Position numbers and translations under genes: made by a program. This document shows, piece after piece, positions 35,950 through 45,234 of a DNA stretch of 64,000 nucleotides. The notes beneath the pieces are model-generated. The model had not been told where the DNA came from and searched no databases. It saw nothing but the letters and a program-made list of their open reading frames with translations. This DNA is from JBCBWG01 sp038523925. Lineage in GTDB: Bacteria > Pseudomonadota > Alphaproteobacteria > Rhizobiales > Hyphomicrobiaceae. Location: contig JBCBIY010000010.1 of the NCBI GenBank assembly GCA_038523925.1, forward strand, positions 47,811 to 111,810. The letters are read 5' to 3'. Numbering within the stretch: the first letter of the stretch is position 1; each line of letters starts with the position of its first letter.

Positions 35950-36038
35950 TGAAGCTCCCAAGGCCGCGACCGCGGCCCGGCGCTGAGCGCCGCCCCCGTG
36001 GAGGCGCAGGCCCAACGGGCCGGTACGCGCCGTGAACC
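35950..36038. repeat. 89-bp direct repeat, copy 2
   Basis: The second copy of the 89-bp element, separated from copy 1 by 27 bp of unrelated sequence, and ending 11 bp before the stop of the convergent SGNH hydrolase gene. The palindromic core is unchanged. Read on the minus strand the repeat is open and gives Arg/Pro-rich peptide, which I regard as a by-product of GC content. Confidence 0.85.
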
Positions 36039-36049
36039 AAACAAGCTCG

Positions 36050-37492
36050 CTAGAGCGCTTCCGGGTTGCGTTCCGGGATCGGCGGGCCATCCCAGGCGGG
36101 CGCCGCATTCTTGAAGCTGTCGAGGTTGCGGTCGTCGCGGTCGCTCTCGGTTTGCGCACGCGACTGGCGGATGAGGACGACGGGCTGCGGCCGCGGCCAG
36201 GCAGCATCATCGGCGCGGTTCTCCTTTGGCGCGAGCCGCTCACCCTTGGCCCAGACCTTGAAGAACGGCATCTGCGTCGGCGCCGATTTCGCGCGGATCT
36301 CAGCAAGCGTGCCCCGCGAGACCGGCGTCACCGTCTGCAGCCAGCTTTGTCCGTCGCCGTCTTTGAGCGCGACCGTGTCGCCAAGGTTGACGCCGCGCTC
36401 GCTGGAGCGGTTGCGCGTCAGAAGCTGCAAGACCGACGAGGCGACGGCCGGGCGAACGATCGAAATTTTGACGCGCTTGTCCGCGCCCGGGGCCTGGGGA
36501 ATGGCAATCGTCGATGTCTCGGCTGCAAGGCCGCGGATGTTCTGGTCCTGCGTCGGACGGCCGCCTGCCGCCACCGGTGCCGTGGCGGTCTCAACGGACG
36601 TCGATGTCGCCCAACGTGAGCCTTGGGCTTTGCGGCGCTCGTTGCGCTGGCGCACCTGCGCCTGAGCCTTGGTGTCGCCTGCAAGGTCGACCATCCGTTC
36701 CGACCGGGCCTGGCGCAGGTCGCGGCGGATTTCGCGGTTCACGAAGTGTGCGATCTTGATGTAGCCGTGGGACGAGAAGTGCAGGCCGTCCTTCCAGCGC
36801 AGGCGCCGCACCTTGCCTTCAACATCGGGCCCGTAAGCTGCAAAGCCGCCGCCTTCGGCTTCGAAGCTTTCGTAGATGTCGATCATCTTGACGCGATAAC
36901 GCAGCGCCGCCTCGCGGATGAGTTCGTTGATCAGCGCTGCGTGCCGGCTGCGATTGCCGCCCTGGGCCGGGGGCTGGCTGATCCAATAGACGGCGACCTT
37001 GCGCTTGCGGAACGCCTGCATCAGTTGCCCGATCCGCGCGCGGTAGCCTTCGCTCCAAGCCGGATCGCCGAGTTTAACGCGCCGCTGTCCGGCGCGGCGG
37101 AGGCTTTGGCGGTCATAAGCGCCGACCATCACAATCGCGATGTTATAGCGATCCGACTTTGGCGCGTCGGCGATGGCTGCCACATCGCGCGCCCAACGCG
37201 TGGTGACGACGGCATTGAGCTTGGAGACTTTGGCGTCGATCCGCATCCGCGCGTCTTCGCCGCTCACCTGTTTGATGCTCGGGAGAAGCCCATCGGCCCA
37301 GGAATCACCGAAGACCCGGACGCGGTAGATGTCGCCCTGGGGAAACGGCGTGATGTAGCTCTTCGATGGCAGGTCGTCGGGCGAGGATTGCGCAGCAGCG
37401 GTTGTTGCAGGCGCCCCGACCGCGACGGCAGCAGCGACCGCGAGGCCGCGCGACCACGTCCTCAGCCAGCATGTGAAGCCTGTGCTCATCAT
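36050..37492 (-). CDS. Exported SGNH/GDSL hydrolase, DUF459 family
   Basis: A 480-residue protein with a signal peptide (residues 1 to about 34). The SGNH fold appears as block I FGDSWADGL with Ser64, block III VGAYDRQ and block V DGLHFSSHGY with the Asp-His pair. The C-terminal 190 residues are low in recognisable family signal and rich in Gln, Arg and Thr. DUF459 proteins are periplasmic esterase-like hydrolases; a role in removing acetyl groups from peptidoglycan or exopolysaccharide fits its neighbours, two MltB-type lytic enzymes, but is inference. The ATG pair at 37492/37489 is preferred to an upstream start at 37612 because it places the signal peptide first. Confidence 0.82.
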   Translation of the reverse strand: MMSTGFTCWLRTWSRGLAVAAAVAVGAPATTAAAQSSPDDLPSKSYITPFPQGDIYRVRVFGDSWADGLLPSIKQVSGEDARMRIDAKVSKLNAVVTTRWARDVAAIADAPKSDRYNIAIVMVGAYDRQSLRRAGQRRVKLGDPAWSEGYRARIGQLMQAFRKRKVAVYWISQPPAQGGNRSRHAALINELIREAALRYRVKMIDIYESFEAEGGGFAAYGPDVEGKVRRLRWKDGLHFSSHGYIKIAHFVNREIRRDLRQARSERMVDLAGDTKAQAQVRQRNERRKAQGSRWATSTSVETATAPVAAGGRPTQDQNIRGLAAETSTIAIPQAPGADKRVKISIVRPAVASSVLQLLTRNRSSERGVNLGDTVALKDGDGQSWLQTVTPVSRGTLAEIRAKSAPTQMPFFKVWAKGERLAPKENRADDAAWPRPQPVVLIRQSRAQTESDRDDRNLDSFKNAAPAWDGPPIPERNPEAL

Positions 37493-37527
37493 TGTCCTCA
37501 AAGCGTGCCGCTGATACGGTTCAGCTC

Positions 37528-38691
37528 TTATATACGCGATCCCTGCGTGAGGTGTTGCAGGAGCGCCTGCGTCGGAAAACCATCCGCTGGCAAACCGGCC
37601 GATTGCTGACACGCGCGGATCGCCGATCGGCTTTTAGGCCCGAAAATCCCATCGATTCCGCCGGTGTCATGGCCGCGTGCCGACATCGCCTTCTGAAGCG
37701 TGACGCGGTCTGAGCGGCCGAGCACGGCTGACGCCTGCCGCCAAGTCTGCGCGGGCCCGGGGCGGCCTACGATCGCATCGCCCAGCAACCCGACGGCGAG
37801 CGCGTAGGAGACAGCCGGATTGTAGGCGAGCAATGCGTTGAACGCGCCTGACACCAGGAACAGCGGCGCTTCCGCGCCTTCGGGAGCAATCAACCGCAGC
37901 GGTGTGTCGTCGCCAAGCGGCGATGCCGGATCTGTGACGTCGAGGCCGGCTATCAGCCAAGCGCTGAGCGGCTTTTGCTCATCCGGGGACCAAGCGTCCC
38001 AGCTAAAGTCCGGGGTGATCGCAACGTTGATGCCCCAGGGCTTCTGCGCCGGCCAGCCCGACGCCTTCAGATAGTTTGCCGCCGAGGCAAGTGCATCTGC
38101 GGGACTGCGGAGCACATCGCACAGGCCATCGCGGTCGAAGTCGACCCCGTGGGCTGCGAGCGTTGATGGCATGAATTGCGTCTGGCCGAGCGCGCCGGCC
38201 CACGATCCTGAGAGGTCAGCGCTTTCGAGGCGGCCATCTCTCATGAGCGTGCACAGCGCCGCGAGTTCGCCGCGCCAAAACGCACCGCGCCGGTCATCAG
38301 CAATCGCAAGCGTTGCCAGGGATCGCACGACCGAAGCGGTGCCGCAGGCCTCGCCGTATCGGCTTTCGATGCCCCAAATGGCGACCAGGGTTTCAGGCGG
38401 AGCACCGAAGCGTGCAGCCAACTGGCCGAGCAAATCGCTATGCTCCGCCAGAAGGACGCGCCCGCGATCGATACGCTCGGCTGAGACGAGGCGGGCGATG
38501 TATTGGCCCACAGTCCACTCGTGCTCCGGTTGGCGGCGGCTCAGCGTGACAACGTCGAAGTTGGGCCCAGCCGAGAGCGCGCGCGCGACGATGTCGGCGA
38601 CGACCGGCATGCCGGTGAGTGATGCGGCGAGGTCGTGCTTGAGCGCGGTGAACTCGGCCACAACAGCCGCACGCTCGGCGGCCTCCGTCAT
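37528..38691 (-). CDS. MltB-type lytic murein transglycosylase with peptidoglycan-binding domain, no signal peptide
   Basis: A 387-residue enzyme of the SLT/MltB family that cleaves the glycan strand of peptidoglycan with formation of anhydromuramic acid. The catalytic glutamate is Glu109 in AIWGIESRYGE. Further marks are GALGQTQFMPS and DFDRDGLCD; the last 60 residues form a peptidoglycan-binding domain ending DGIFGPKSRSAIRACQ. From the ATG at 38691, which overlaps the upstream stop by 4 bp, there is no signal peptide, unlike its paralogue, so export is unexplained. It is coupled to the upstream MltB gene. Confidence 0.85.
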   Translation of the reverse strand: MTEAAERAAVVAEFTALKHDLAASLTGMPVVADIVARALSAGPNFDVVTLSRRQPEHEWTVGQYIARLVSAERIDRGRVLLAEHSDLLGQLAARFGAPPETLVAIWGIESRYGEACGTASVVRSLATLAIADDRRGAFWRGELAALCTLMRDGRLESADLSGSWAGALGQTQFMPSTLAAHGVDFDRDGLCDVLRSPADALASAANYLKASGWPAQKPWGINVAITPDFSWDAWSPDEQKPLSAWLIAGLDVTDPASPLGDDTPLRLIAPEGAEAPLFLVSGAFNALLAYNPAVSYALAVGLLGDAIVGRPGPAQTWRQASAVLGRSDRVTLQKAMSARGHDTGGIDGIFGPKSRSAIRACQQSAGLPADGFPTQALLQHLTQGSRI

Positions 38692-39959
38692 TGACGCGCA
38701 GCTTCGCGCCGGACCGTTGCGAGCAACTGCCGCGTCGGCCAGCAGTCGATCTTCACGCCGCGTCGTTGTTGATAGATGCCGATCTGGCTCCGCGTGTTGC
38801 TGCCGAGTTTGCCGTCCACCTTGGAGATCGCAAGGCCGAGCGACTTCAGATGATCCTGGATCTCGGCGAGCTGTTGCGTCGTGACCTGGCGAAGGTCGGC
38901 CCACGGCTCGATGAAGGTGCCGCGGCCCGCGATGCGGTTGGCGAGATCGCCGACGAACAGCGCGTAAAGGTCCGACAAGTTATAGCGGCGGAACACGCGG
39001 TAGTTTTCAGTCACAAGGAACACGGGGCCGTAGGTGCCGCCGGCGACCAGCAGGTAAGCCGGCCACGATTTCTGCGCGTCCGTGAACGGTTTGCCGTCGC
39101 GCCGCTGCGCCCCGAGCGCCGCCCACTCGCCGATCGTGCGCGTCATGGTCGGCCCCGCCATCGCGCAATTCACCTGACCCGCCATTTGGATCTCGATGCC
39201 CCATGGACGGTCTGACAGCCAGCCCTTCTGTTTGAGCTGATTGGCGGCCGAGGCGAGGGCATCGCGTGGCGCCCAAAGGTTCTTTGTGCCGTCGCCGTCG
39301 AGGTCGATCGCGGTTGAAAAGTACTCGGTCGGCATGAACTGCGTGAGGCCGAACGCGCCGGCCCATGAGGCGCGCAGCTTCGCCTTCGGCGCGTGACCCT
39401 CGGCGACGATACGAAGGGCTGCCATCAGCTCTTTGCGGAACATGTCTTTGCGGCGGCCAACGAACCCGAGCGTTGCCAGCACGTCGATCGCGTTGTGGCG
39501 CAGGCGATAGCCGCCAAACGCCGTTTCGCGTCCCCAGATGCCGAGCACAACCGGCCCCGGCACGCCGATGCGCCGTTCAATCTCTGCAAGGGTCGAGCGA
39601 TGCTTGGTCGCGAGCTTGCGGCCGCGCGCTGCGAGCCGCGCCAGTTGCTTTGCGTTGAGATAAGCCTGCGGCGGCTTGGTGAATTCGGACTGGCCCTTGC
39701 TGCTTGGCGCGCGCTTCTGTTTCGCGCCTGGGAGTTGAAGGTCGGGCAGTTTGAGGTTCAGCCGCGTGTCGCGGAGCGCAGCGGCCAGCGGCGCGCGGGG
39801 AAGGCCTGCTGCCACGCCATCGCGGACAACCTCCGCCTTAAAAGCCTCAAAGCGCTGGGTGAGGATTTGGGCGGATGCGGCGCCGGCGCACGCATGCGAT
39901 GCGACCACGAGCGCAAGCCCCGCGATACCAATTCCCCTGATTAACAGTCGTGTCTGCAC
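38688..39959 (-). CDS. MltB-type lytic murein transglycosylase, exported
   Basis: A 423-residue transglycosylase with the start at GTG 39959 (GGGAGG upstream), giving a signal peptide (VQTRLLIRGIGIAGLAL) with cleavage near ASA-Q. Catalytic Glu145 is in GIWGRETAFGG; GAFGLTQFMPTEY and DLDGDGTKNLW are typical of MltB. The C-terminus has a peptidoglycan-binding domain (DGKLGSNTRSQIGIYQQ). Although the same frame stays open to 40295, that stretch overlaps galE and is not family-like. It is followed by a paralogue with a 4-bp overlap. Confidence 0.88.
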   Translation of the reverse strand: MQTRLLIRGIGIAGLALVVASHACAGAASAQILTQRFEAFKAEVVRDGVAAGLPRAPLAAALRDTRLNLKLPDLQLPGAKQKRAPSSKGQSEFTKPPQAYLNAKQLARLAARGRKLATKHRSTLAEIERRIGVPGPVVLGIWGRETAFGGYRLRHNAIDVLATLGFVGRRKDMFRKELMAALRIVAEGHAPKAKLRASWAGAFGLTQFMPTEYFSTAIDLDGDGTKNLWAPRDALASAANQLKQKGWLSDRPWGIEIQMAGQVNCAMAGPTMTRTIGEWAALGAQRRDGKPFTDAQKSWPAYLLVAGGTYGPVFLVTENYRVFRRYNLSDLYALFVGDLANRIAGRGTFIEPWADLRQVTTQQLAEIQDHLKSLGLAISKVDGKLGSNTRSQIGIYQQRRGVKIDCWPTRQLLATVRREAARQ

Positions 39960-40014
39960 GCGCGCCTCCCGCCAGTCCACCTGGTCGCGGAGGCAGCATA
40001 GCGCAACGGCGAGA

Positions 40015-41004
40015 TTACGACGCTTTCTGCGCGTCGAGACCCTTTTCCCAGGCAAGCGCCGCGGTGACGATCTCATCGAGATCGTTGTGCTGTGGCGCCC
40101 AGCCAAGCCGCTCGCGGATCTTCGCAGACGCTGCGACGATGGCTGCCGGATCGCCAGGGCGGCGCGGCTCTTCCTCAGCGCGGACGGCGGTGCCCGACGC
40201 TTTGCCGACCGCTGCGACGACCTCGCGGACCGAGTAGCCTTCTGAGTAGCCGCAGTTGAACACGTCGGACGCGCCGCCTTCGCGCAGGTAGGCAAGCGCC
40301 TTCAGATGCGCATTCGCGAGGTCGGTCACGTGGATGTAGTCGCGGATGCAGGTGCCGTCGCGTGTCGGATAGTCGGTGCCGAAGATGCTCATCTTGGGGC
40401 GTTTGCCGAGCGCGGTTTCGCACGCGACCTTGATGAGGTGCGTTGCATTCGGCGTCGACTGTCCCGTGCGGCCTTTCGGGTCTGCGCCTGCGACGTTGAA
40501 GTAGCGCAGTGCCACGTAGCGGAGATCGTGAGCTGCGGCTGTGTCGGCCAGCATGAGCTCTGTCATGAGCTTTGATGTGCCGTAGGGCGACATGGGCTTG
40601 AGCGGCGCGTCTTCGGAGACTGGGTTCGTCTCCGGCATGCCGTAGACGGCGGCGGTCGACGAAAAGATGAAGTGCGGCACGCCGGCAGAGACTGCCGCTG
40701 CCATGAGCGTGCGCGATTTGGCGGTGTTGTTGTGATAGTACTTGAGCGGGTCGGCGACGCTCTCGGGCACGATGATCGAACCGGCGAAGTGGATGATCGC
40801 GTCGACGTTGTGATCAGTGATAACCTGCGTGACGAGCGCCCGGTCCCCGACGTCGCCTTTGACGAACGAGACGCCCTGCGGCACGGCCCACGTGAACCCC
40901 GTGCTGAGATTGTCAAGGACAACGACGTCCTCGCCGGCATCGCGCAACGCCAGCGTCATGTGGCTGCCAATATACCCGGCGCCACCGGTCACAAGTACGC
41001 TCAT
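40015..41004 (-). CDS. galE: UDP-glucose 4-epimerase GalE
   Basis: GalE interconverts UDP-glucose and UDP-galactose. The 329-residue SDR-type protein has the NAD-binding TGGAGYIGSHM at the N-terminus, the active-site YGTSK, and the family segments SSTAAVYG and RDYIHVTDLANAH. The ATG at 41004 is used. It diverges from galU over 167 bp, so epimerase and pyrophosphorylase together supply UDP-glucose and UDP-galactose for surface polysaccharide. The stop is 55 bp upstream of the MltB start. Confidence 0.95.
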   Translation of the reverse strand: MSVLVTGGAGYIGSHMTLALRDAGEDVVVLDNLSTGFTWAVPQGVSFVKGDVGDRALVTQVITDHNVDAIIHFAGSIIVPESVADPLKYYHNNTAKSRTLMAAAVSAGVPHFIFSSTAAVYGMPETNPVSEDAPLKPMSPYGTSKLMTELMLADTAAAHDLRYVALRYFNVAGADPKGRTGQSTPNATHLIKVACETALGKRPKMSIFGTDYPTRDGTCIRDYIHVTDLANAHLKALAYLREGGASDVFNCGYSEGYSVREVVAAVGKASGTAVRAEEEPRRPGDPAAIVAASAKIRERLGWAPQHNDLDEIVTAALAWEKGLDAQKAS

Positions 41005-41171
41005 TGAGATCCCGCCACTTCATCTGGCCCGCGTTGGACGGATAGGTGCCAGTTTTGAACCATTGGAATGACTGGTCCGTTTCGTCGGGTTAGCCAAGTG
41101 CAGTCAGGCTTAACGGTTGTTTAATGCAGGCCCGCGCGCTACCCCGCGGGACGCGTTTTGGAGGTCATGAG

Positions 41172-42062
41172 ATGTCGGCGTCACGCAAAACGATCCGCAA
41201 GGCTGTGTTTCCTGTCGCAGGGCTCGGGACCCGGTTCCTCCCCGCGACGAAGGCGATGCCGAAAGAGATGCTGACGGTCGTTGACCGCCCGGTCATCCAG
41301 CACGTGGTCGATGAAGCGCGCGCGGCGGGGATCGAGCATCTGATCTTCGTGACCGGCCGCAACAAGGGCGTGATCGAAGATCACTTCGACCATCAGTTCG
41401 AGCTTGAGCACACGCTTGAAGCACGCGGCAAGATCAAAGAGCTTGAGACGCTGAAAGCCGAGCTGCCCGAGGCGGGCCTGACGAGCTTCACGCGCCAGCA
41501 ACAGCCGCTTGGGCTCGGGCATGCCGTTTGGTGCGCGCGCGACATCGTTGGTGATGAACCGTTTGCGCTGATGCTACCGGACATGCTGCACCAGTCTGAC
41601 ACGCCGTGCTTGCAAACGATGATGGATGCCTACCGTGAGCACGGCGGCAACATGATCGCCGTCTCGCCCGTCCCGGAAGATCAGACGCACCAGTATGGCA
41701 TCGTCGGCGTCGAGGACCCGTCAGCCGCGGTCTCGCGTATCACCGGCATGGTCGAGAAGCCGCAGCCGGCCGATGCGCCGTCGAACTTGCACATCACCGG
41801 CCGCTACATCCTGCAGCCCGAGATCTTCGGCCTGCTCGAGAAGCAGACGGCGGGCGCCGGCAACGAAATCCAACTGACCGATTCAATGCTGACGCTGATG
41901 GGCGATGACGCGCAGCCGTTCCATGCCGTCCGCTTCGATGGCGCGATCCACGATTGCGGCTCGAAGATTGGCTTCCTGATCGCGAATGCGGCTTACGCGC
42001 TGGCCCGTGACGATCTCTCTGCCGAGTTCAGGGGCGAGCTTGAACAGCTGCTTGCGCGCTAG
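41172..42062 (+). CDS. galU: UTP-glucose-1-phosphate uridylyltransferase GalU
   Basis: GalU makes UDP-glucose from UTP and glucose-1-phosphate. The 296-residue nucleotidyltransferase shows AVFPVAGLGTRFLPATKAMPKEM, TGRNKGVIEDHFD, QQPLGLGHAVWCAR, DMLHQ in place of the usual DDxxx and VEKPQPADAPSNL. The ATG at 41172 with GGAGG twelve bases upstream is preferred. Its stop overlaps the convergent outer-membrane protein by a few bases. Confidence 0.95.
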   Translation: MSASRKTIRKAVFPVAGLGTRFLPATKAMPKEMLTVVDRPVIQHVVDEARAAGIEHLIFVTGRNKGVIEDHFDHQFELEHTLEARGKIKELETLKAELPEAGLTSFTRQQQPLGLGHAVWCARDIVGDEPFALMLPDMLHQSDTPCLQTMMDAYREHGGNMIAVSPVPEDQTHQYGIVGVEDPSAAVSRITGMVEKPQPADAPSNLHITGRYILQPEIFGLLEKQTAGAGNEIQLTDSMLTLMGDDAQPFHAVRFDGAIHDCGSKIGFLIANAAYALARDDLSAEFRGELEQLLAR

Positions 42063-43813
42063 CGGCTGAGGCGCATGCCGACGCGGACTTCGTGGTCCTG
42101 GTAGTCGTCGGCGTTGGTCGCGCCATAAAAGTCGGTGAACTGGTAGCGGCCGAACAGCGTGACATGACGGTTCATAAGGTATTCGAGCCCCGCGAGCGCA
42201 GTGAGCTGCGCCTCGTCCTGCGAGGGGCCGATGAAGTCGCGGTGCTCGTAGCCAAGGCCGGCATTTGCGATGATGTTCTGGCGGAAGCTATGGCGCAGTT
42301 CGACGCCGGCGTTGCGTGTGATCACGCCTGAGACGTTGGCGTCGGTTGAATCGTCGAAGTTGGTGCTGGCGTTGAAAAGCATCGTCGTCAGGCCGCTGAT
42401 CCGCCAAGCGAGATTGGCATCGACGAGCAGGCCCGAGACGTCATCGAGTTGGCTGTCGTCAGGCGTCTGTGTGCCGAAGCCGACGCTGATCTCGCCGCGC
42501 AAGATCTGATCCGTGTTGCCGAACGAGACCCCAACGCGGTAACGCGCGCCGCGGCTGTCGCGGCTGATCCCATCATCGGCGCTCGGCGCCTCGAACCGAC
42601 GGACGTTGACCGCTGTCTCTGCGAACGCGAACAGCGTCGGCTTGAACTCCCAGCTCGCCCGCAGCGCGATCTCGGTCTCGCGTTCATTGCGGTCTTCGTT
42701 GGTGTCGGTCGCCGTCTCGCTCACGTCCTCGATCGTGTGCGACCCCCGAAGCTGCAGGCGCAGCCGGTTGAAGCGATGGTTGAGCGTCAGTGCGTACTGA
42801 TCGCGCGTCGTGTCGGCGCGCTCATCGGCCCCGGACACCGCGTTGATGTCGCTGCGGCTTTCCTGCGCGACGTCGCGAAGGACGAGGCCTTCGAGGTTGG
42901 TCCGCCGGGTAATGTCCAGGCGTCCGCGCGCTTCCAGCGTGTAGGCGTTCTGGTTCTCGGTATCGAAATCGCGGAAGCGCGAGAGGACACCCGTCGCGCG
43001 CAGTTCCAGCGCATGGACATTCCAGTTAGAGACGATGCGCACCGTTGGCACGATCTCGACGGCGACGTCGGACTGCGCGTCCGGTGCCTCGAAGACGTTG
43101 GAGTCGTAGAGCGAGCCGATCTCGACGCTTGGCAGGATGACGAAGCTGCCGGCCCGAACGCCGATGGGCGTGTAGGGCTGAAAGCGGAAGAGCTGGCGCG
43201 GACGTTCCGAAAGGATCGGGGACACTTCAATGGCGAACAGCGACGGGTCGAAGCCCGCGGGCGGACTTGAGAACGCCGCGCGGTCGGTGTCATCGCGATC
43301 ATCCCGGCCGGTTGGGTCTTCGCCATCGACGGGTTGGTTCACCGGCGGGTCTGAGAAGTCGCCGTCGACAGGTGCCGGCGCGGTGACGGGCGCGCTGAAA
43401 TCGCCATCGAGCGGCGCGCGTGGAAGGGGATTGTCAAGCGGTCCGCCAACGCTCGGTGGTGTGATAGCCTGCGCGGTCGTCGGCGTGGGGTTCGTCGTGG
43501 CCCCGCTGGTCGCTGGCCGCGGCTGCGTCGGGACGATGGGCGGCGCCGGATCGGCAGGCTCGGTTGTTGTCGCAAAGTCCGTCAGCGGTGGCGGGACGAC
43601 GCGCGTCTGGAAGCCAGCCCCGAGATCGTCATCAGTCGGCGCTGAGCGGGGCTCCGGCGCGCCGCGGAGCCGTTGCGGCACCTGCGTGGCCGACGGCGGG
43701 GGCGCAATCGTCGTGATCGTCTCGAACGATTGCTGCGCGTGCACGACGGTCGGCGTGGCAACGGCTGATGCAACGACAAGAACGCTCAGAATCTGAAAGG
43801 GCCGGCAAGCCAA
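42059..43813 (-). CDS. Large outer-membrane beta-barrel protein with Pro/DGDF-repeat plug region
   Basis: A 584-residue exported protein. TTG at 43813 is the only start giving the signal peptide LVVASAVATPTVVHAQQ. Residues 28-180 are a low-complexity, Pro/Thr-rich segment with repeats of a DGDF unit (LDGDFSAP, VDGDFSDP, VDGEDPTG). The rest is a long barrel with typical strands (RLRLQLRGSHTIED, RYRVGVSFGNTD, HVTLFGRYQFTDFYG, final HEVRVGMRLSR). It resembles the BBP2-type barrel family linked to export of polysaccharide or filaments. It converges with galU, so a polysaccharide role is plausible but not proven. Confidence 0.75.
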   Translation of the reverse strand: MACRPFQILSVLVVASAVATPTVVHAQQSFETITTIAPPPSATQVPQRLRGAPEPRSAPTDDDLGAGFQTRVVPPPLTDFATTTEPADPAPPIVPTQPRPATSGATTNPTPTTAQAITPPSVGGPLDNPLPRAPLDGDFSAPVTAPAPVDGDFSDPPVNQPVDGEDPTGRDDRDDTDRAAFSSPPAGFDPSLFAIEVSPILSERPRQLFRFQPYTPIGVRAGSFVILPSVEIGSLYDSNVFEAPDAQSDVAVEIVPTVRIVSNWNVHALELRATGVLSRFRDFDTENQNAYTLEARGRLDITRRTNLEGLVLRDVAQESRSDINAVSGADERADTTRDQYALTLNHRFNRLRLQLRGSHTIEDVSETATDTNEDRNERETEIALRASWEFKPTLFAFAETAVNVRRFEAPSADDGISRDSRGARYRVGVSFGNTDQILRGEISVGFGTQTPDDSQLDDVSGLLVDANLAWRISGLTTMLFNASTNFDDSTDANVSGVITRNAGVELRHSFRQNIIANAGLGYEHRDFIGPSQDEAQLTALAGLEYLMNRHVTLFGRYQFTDFYGATNADDYQDHEVRVGMRLSR

Positions 43814-43912
43814 AGGGCGCTCCGCAAGCTGACGGAAAATTCGGAACGCACACTGAGATCGGTGACGAACCGTGGCCCAAGTCGGTTAACGGGGGGTTGA
43901 GATCGGCCAGCT

Positions 43913-45193
43913 TCAGCCGGTTTGCGCAGCGGGTATGGCGCGGCGCTCATACCAGGCCTTGAGCACTTCGAGCGCGAGCCAGCCGACGAGGCCGCAAGCA
44001 AACAAGACCCAGGCGCCGGCGCGGTAGCCGTGGGCCTCCACGAGCCAGGCGAACACAACCGGCGAGGCGGCCGTCACCAGCAGCGCCGGTGTTGCAAGCA
44101 CGCCGAGGAGGACCCCGTAGCCTTCGGCGCCAAAGAGCGCGAGCGGAACGGCGCCCCGCACGATCGTCATGAGGCCGTTTGAGATGCCGTAGACGAGCAC
44201 GAAGGCGAGGGCGGTTTCGTAGCCGCCGGCCATGAACAGCAGCGGCAGGAAGGACAGCGGCAGGAGCGCGATTGAGACGCGACCGAGCATGAGCGGGGCG
44301 AGCCTGTGCCCGTAGACCAATTCACCGACGCGGCCGATGACTTGGGCGACGCCCTTAAACGCGCCGAGCGCGACGGCGGTCGCGAGCGCGACGCCGGAGG
44401 CTTCGAGAATGCCGACGAGATGCACCGCGCCGACGCCGAAGACGAACGAATATGCGCCCATCACAATCGAGAACAGCACGATGCCGAGCGTGCGCGAGAC
44501 GCCGGCGAGCGGCGGCAGCTCTATAGCTGCGGCTGGCTTGTCCTGAGGCGATTTGGGTGCCGGCCCGGTTGCGGCTGCCGCACCTCGCGTCGCAGCGGGT
44601 GCCGGCAGGCAGAACCAGTGGAGCGGTACGCAAATCAGCAAGTTGAGCCCGGCGAAAATGAAGAACGTGCCGCGCCAGCCGTAGCTTTCGGCAAGCACAT
44701 GTCCGATGGGCCAGAAGACGGACGAGGCGAAGCCGCCGAACAGCGTGAGGTAGGCGATCAGCCGCCGACCGTTGCGCGCATCGATCTGGACGAGGGCTGC
44801 GAATGCCGCGTCATACTGGGTCAGCCGTGCCGTGACGCCGGCAAGCGCCCATGCTGCGAGATAGACGAGCGGGCTTCCGCTGACGGCGATGAGCACCAGC
44901 GCACCGGCCATCGCCATGCTGCCGCTTGTCATCACCAGCCGCGCGCCGCGCTGATCGATCTTGCGGCCAACCCACGTCGAGACCAATGCGGCTGCAAGCA
45001 GGGAGACCGTCGCGCCGGCATAGACCGTCGTCAGGCTCCAACCGGTATCCTGACGGATCGGCTCCGCCAGCACGCCAAGCGCATAGAACGTCGTGCCCCA
45101 TGAGATGATTTGCGTGATGCCAAGCGTGACAACGGCGACGACCGCCGTGCGGGTGAGCGTGCCCCGAGGTTGGCGGTCAGCGGCGACGCTCAT
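43913..45193 (-). CDS. Major facilitator superfamily permease
   Basis: A 426-residue protein with about twelve membrane helices split by a central hydrophilic loop (about residues 205-230, rich in Ala and Pro). The conserved loop 2-3 appears as VGRKIDQRGAR. TQIISWGTTFYALGVLAEPI and the later SFVFGVGAVHLVGI are consistent with the oxalate/formate or monocarboxylate-type MFS branch, but no substrate residue can be read from sequence. It is separated by 41 bp from the aminopeptidase gene on the same strand and may share its transcript. Confidence 0.82.
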   Translation of the reverse strand: MSVAADRQPRGTLTRTAVVAVVTLGITQIISWGTTFYALGVLAEPIRQDTGWSLTTVYAGATVSLLAAALVSTWVGRKIDQRGARLVMTSGSMAMAGALVLIAVSGSPLVYLAAWALAGVTARLTQYDAAFAALVQIDARNGRRLIAYLTLFGGFASSVFWPIGHVLAESYGWRGTFFIFAGLNLLICVPLHWFCLPAPAATRGAAAATGPAPKSPQDKPAAAIELPPLAGVSRTLGIVLFSIVMGAYSFVFGVGAVHLVGILEASGVALATAVALGAFKGVAQVIGRVGELVYGHRLAPLMLGRVSIALLPLSFLPLLFMAGGYETALAFVLVYGISNGLMTIVRGAVPLALFGAEGYGVLLGVLATPALLVTAASPVVFAWLVEAHGYRAGAWVLFACGLVGWLALEVLKAWYERRAIPAAQTG

Positions 45194-45234
45194 CTGCGCG
45201 GTCTCATGTCAGTCCCGTGTCGGCGGTCTCGACC

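Noticed and set aside
35594..36044. Minus-strand frames through the 89-bp repeats giving Arg/Pro/Gly-rich peptides
   Set aside because: Repetition of the peptide reflects the DNA repeat, no ribosome site is evident, and the frame runs antisense into ruvC.
36623..37609. Long plus-strand frame of 328 codons
   Set aside because: It is antisense to the SGNH hydrolase, which has a signal peptide and three clear catalytic blocks. High GC content leaves opposite frames open.
44306..45103. Plus-strand frame of 265 codons, rich in Asp, Glu and Arg
   Set aside because: Antisense to the MFS permease, whose twelve hydrophobic segments are convincing; charged composition is typical of a shadow of a membrane gene.
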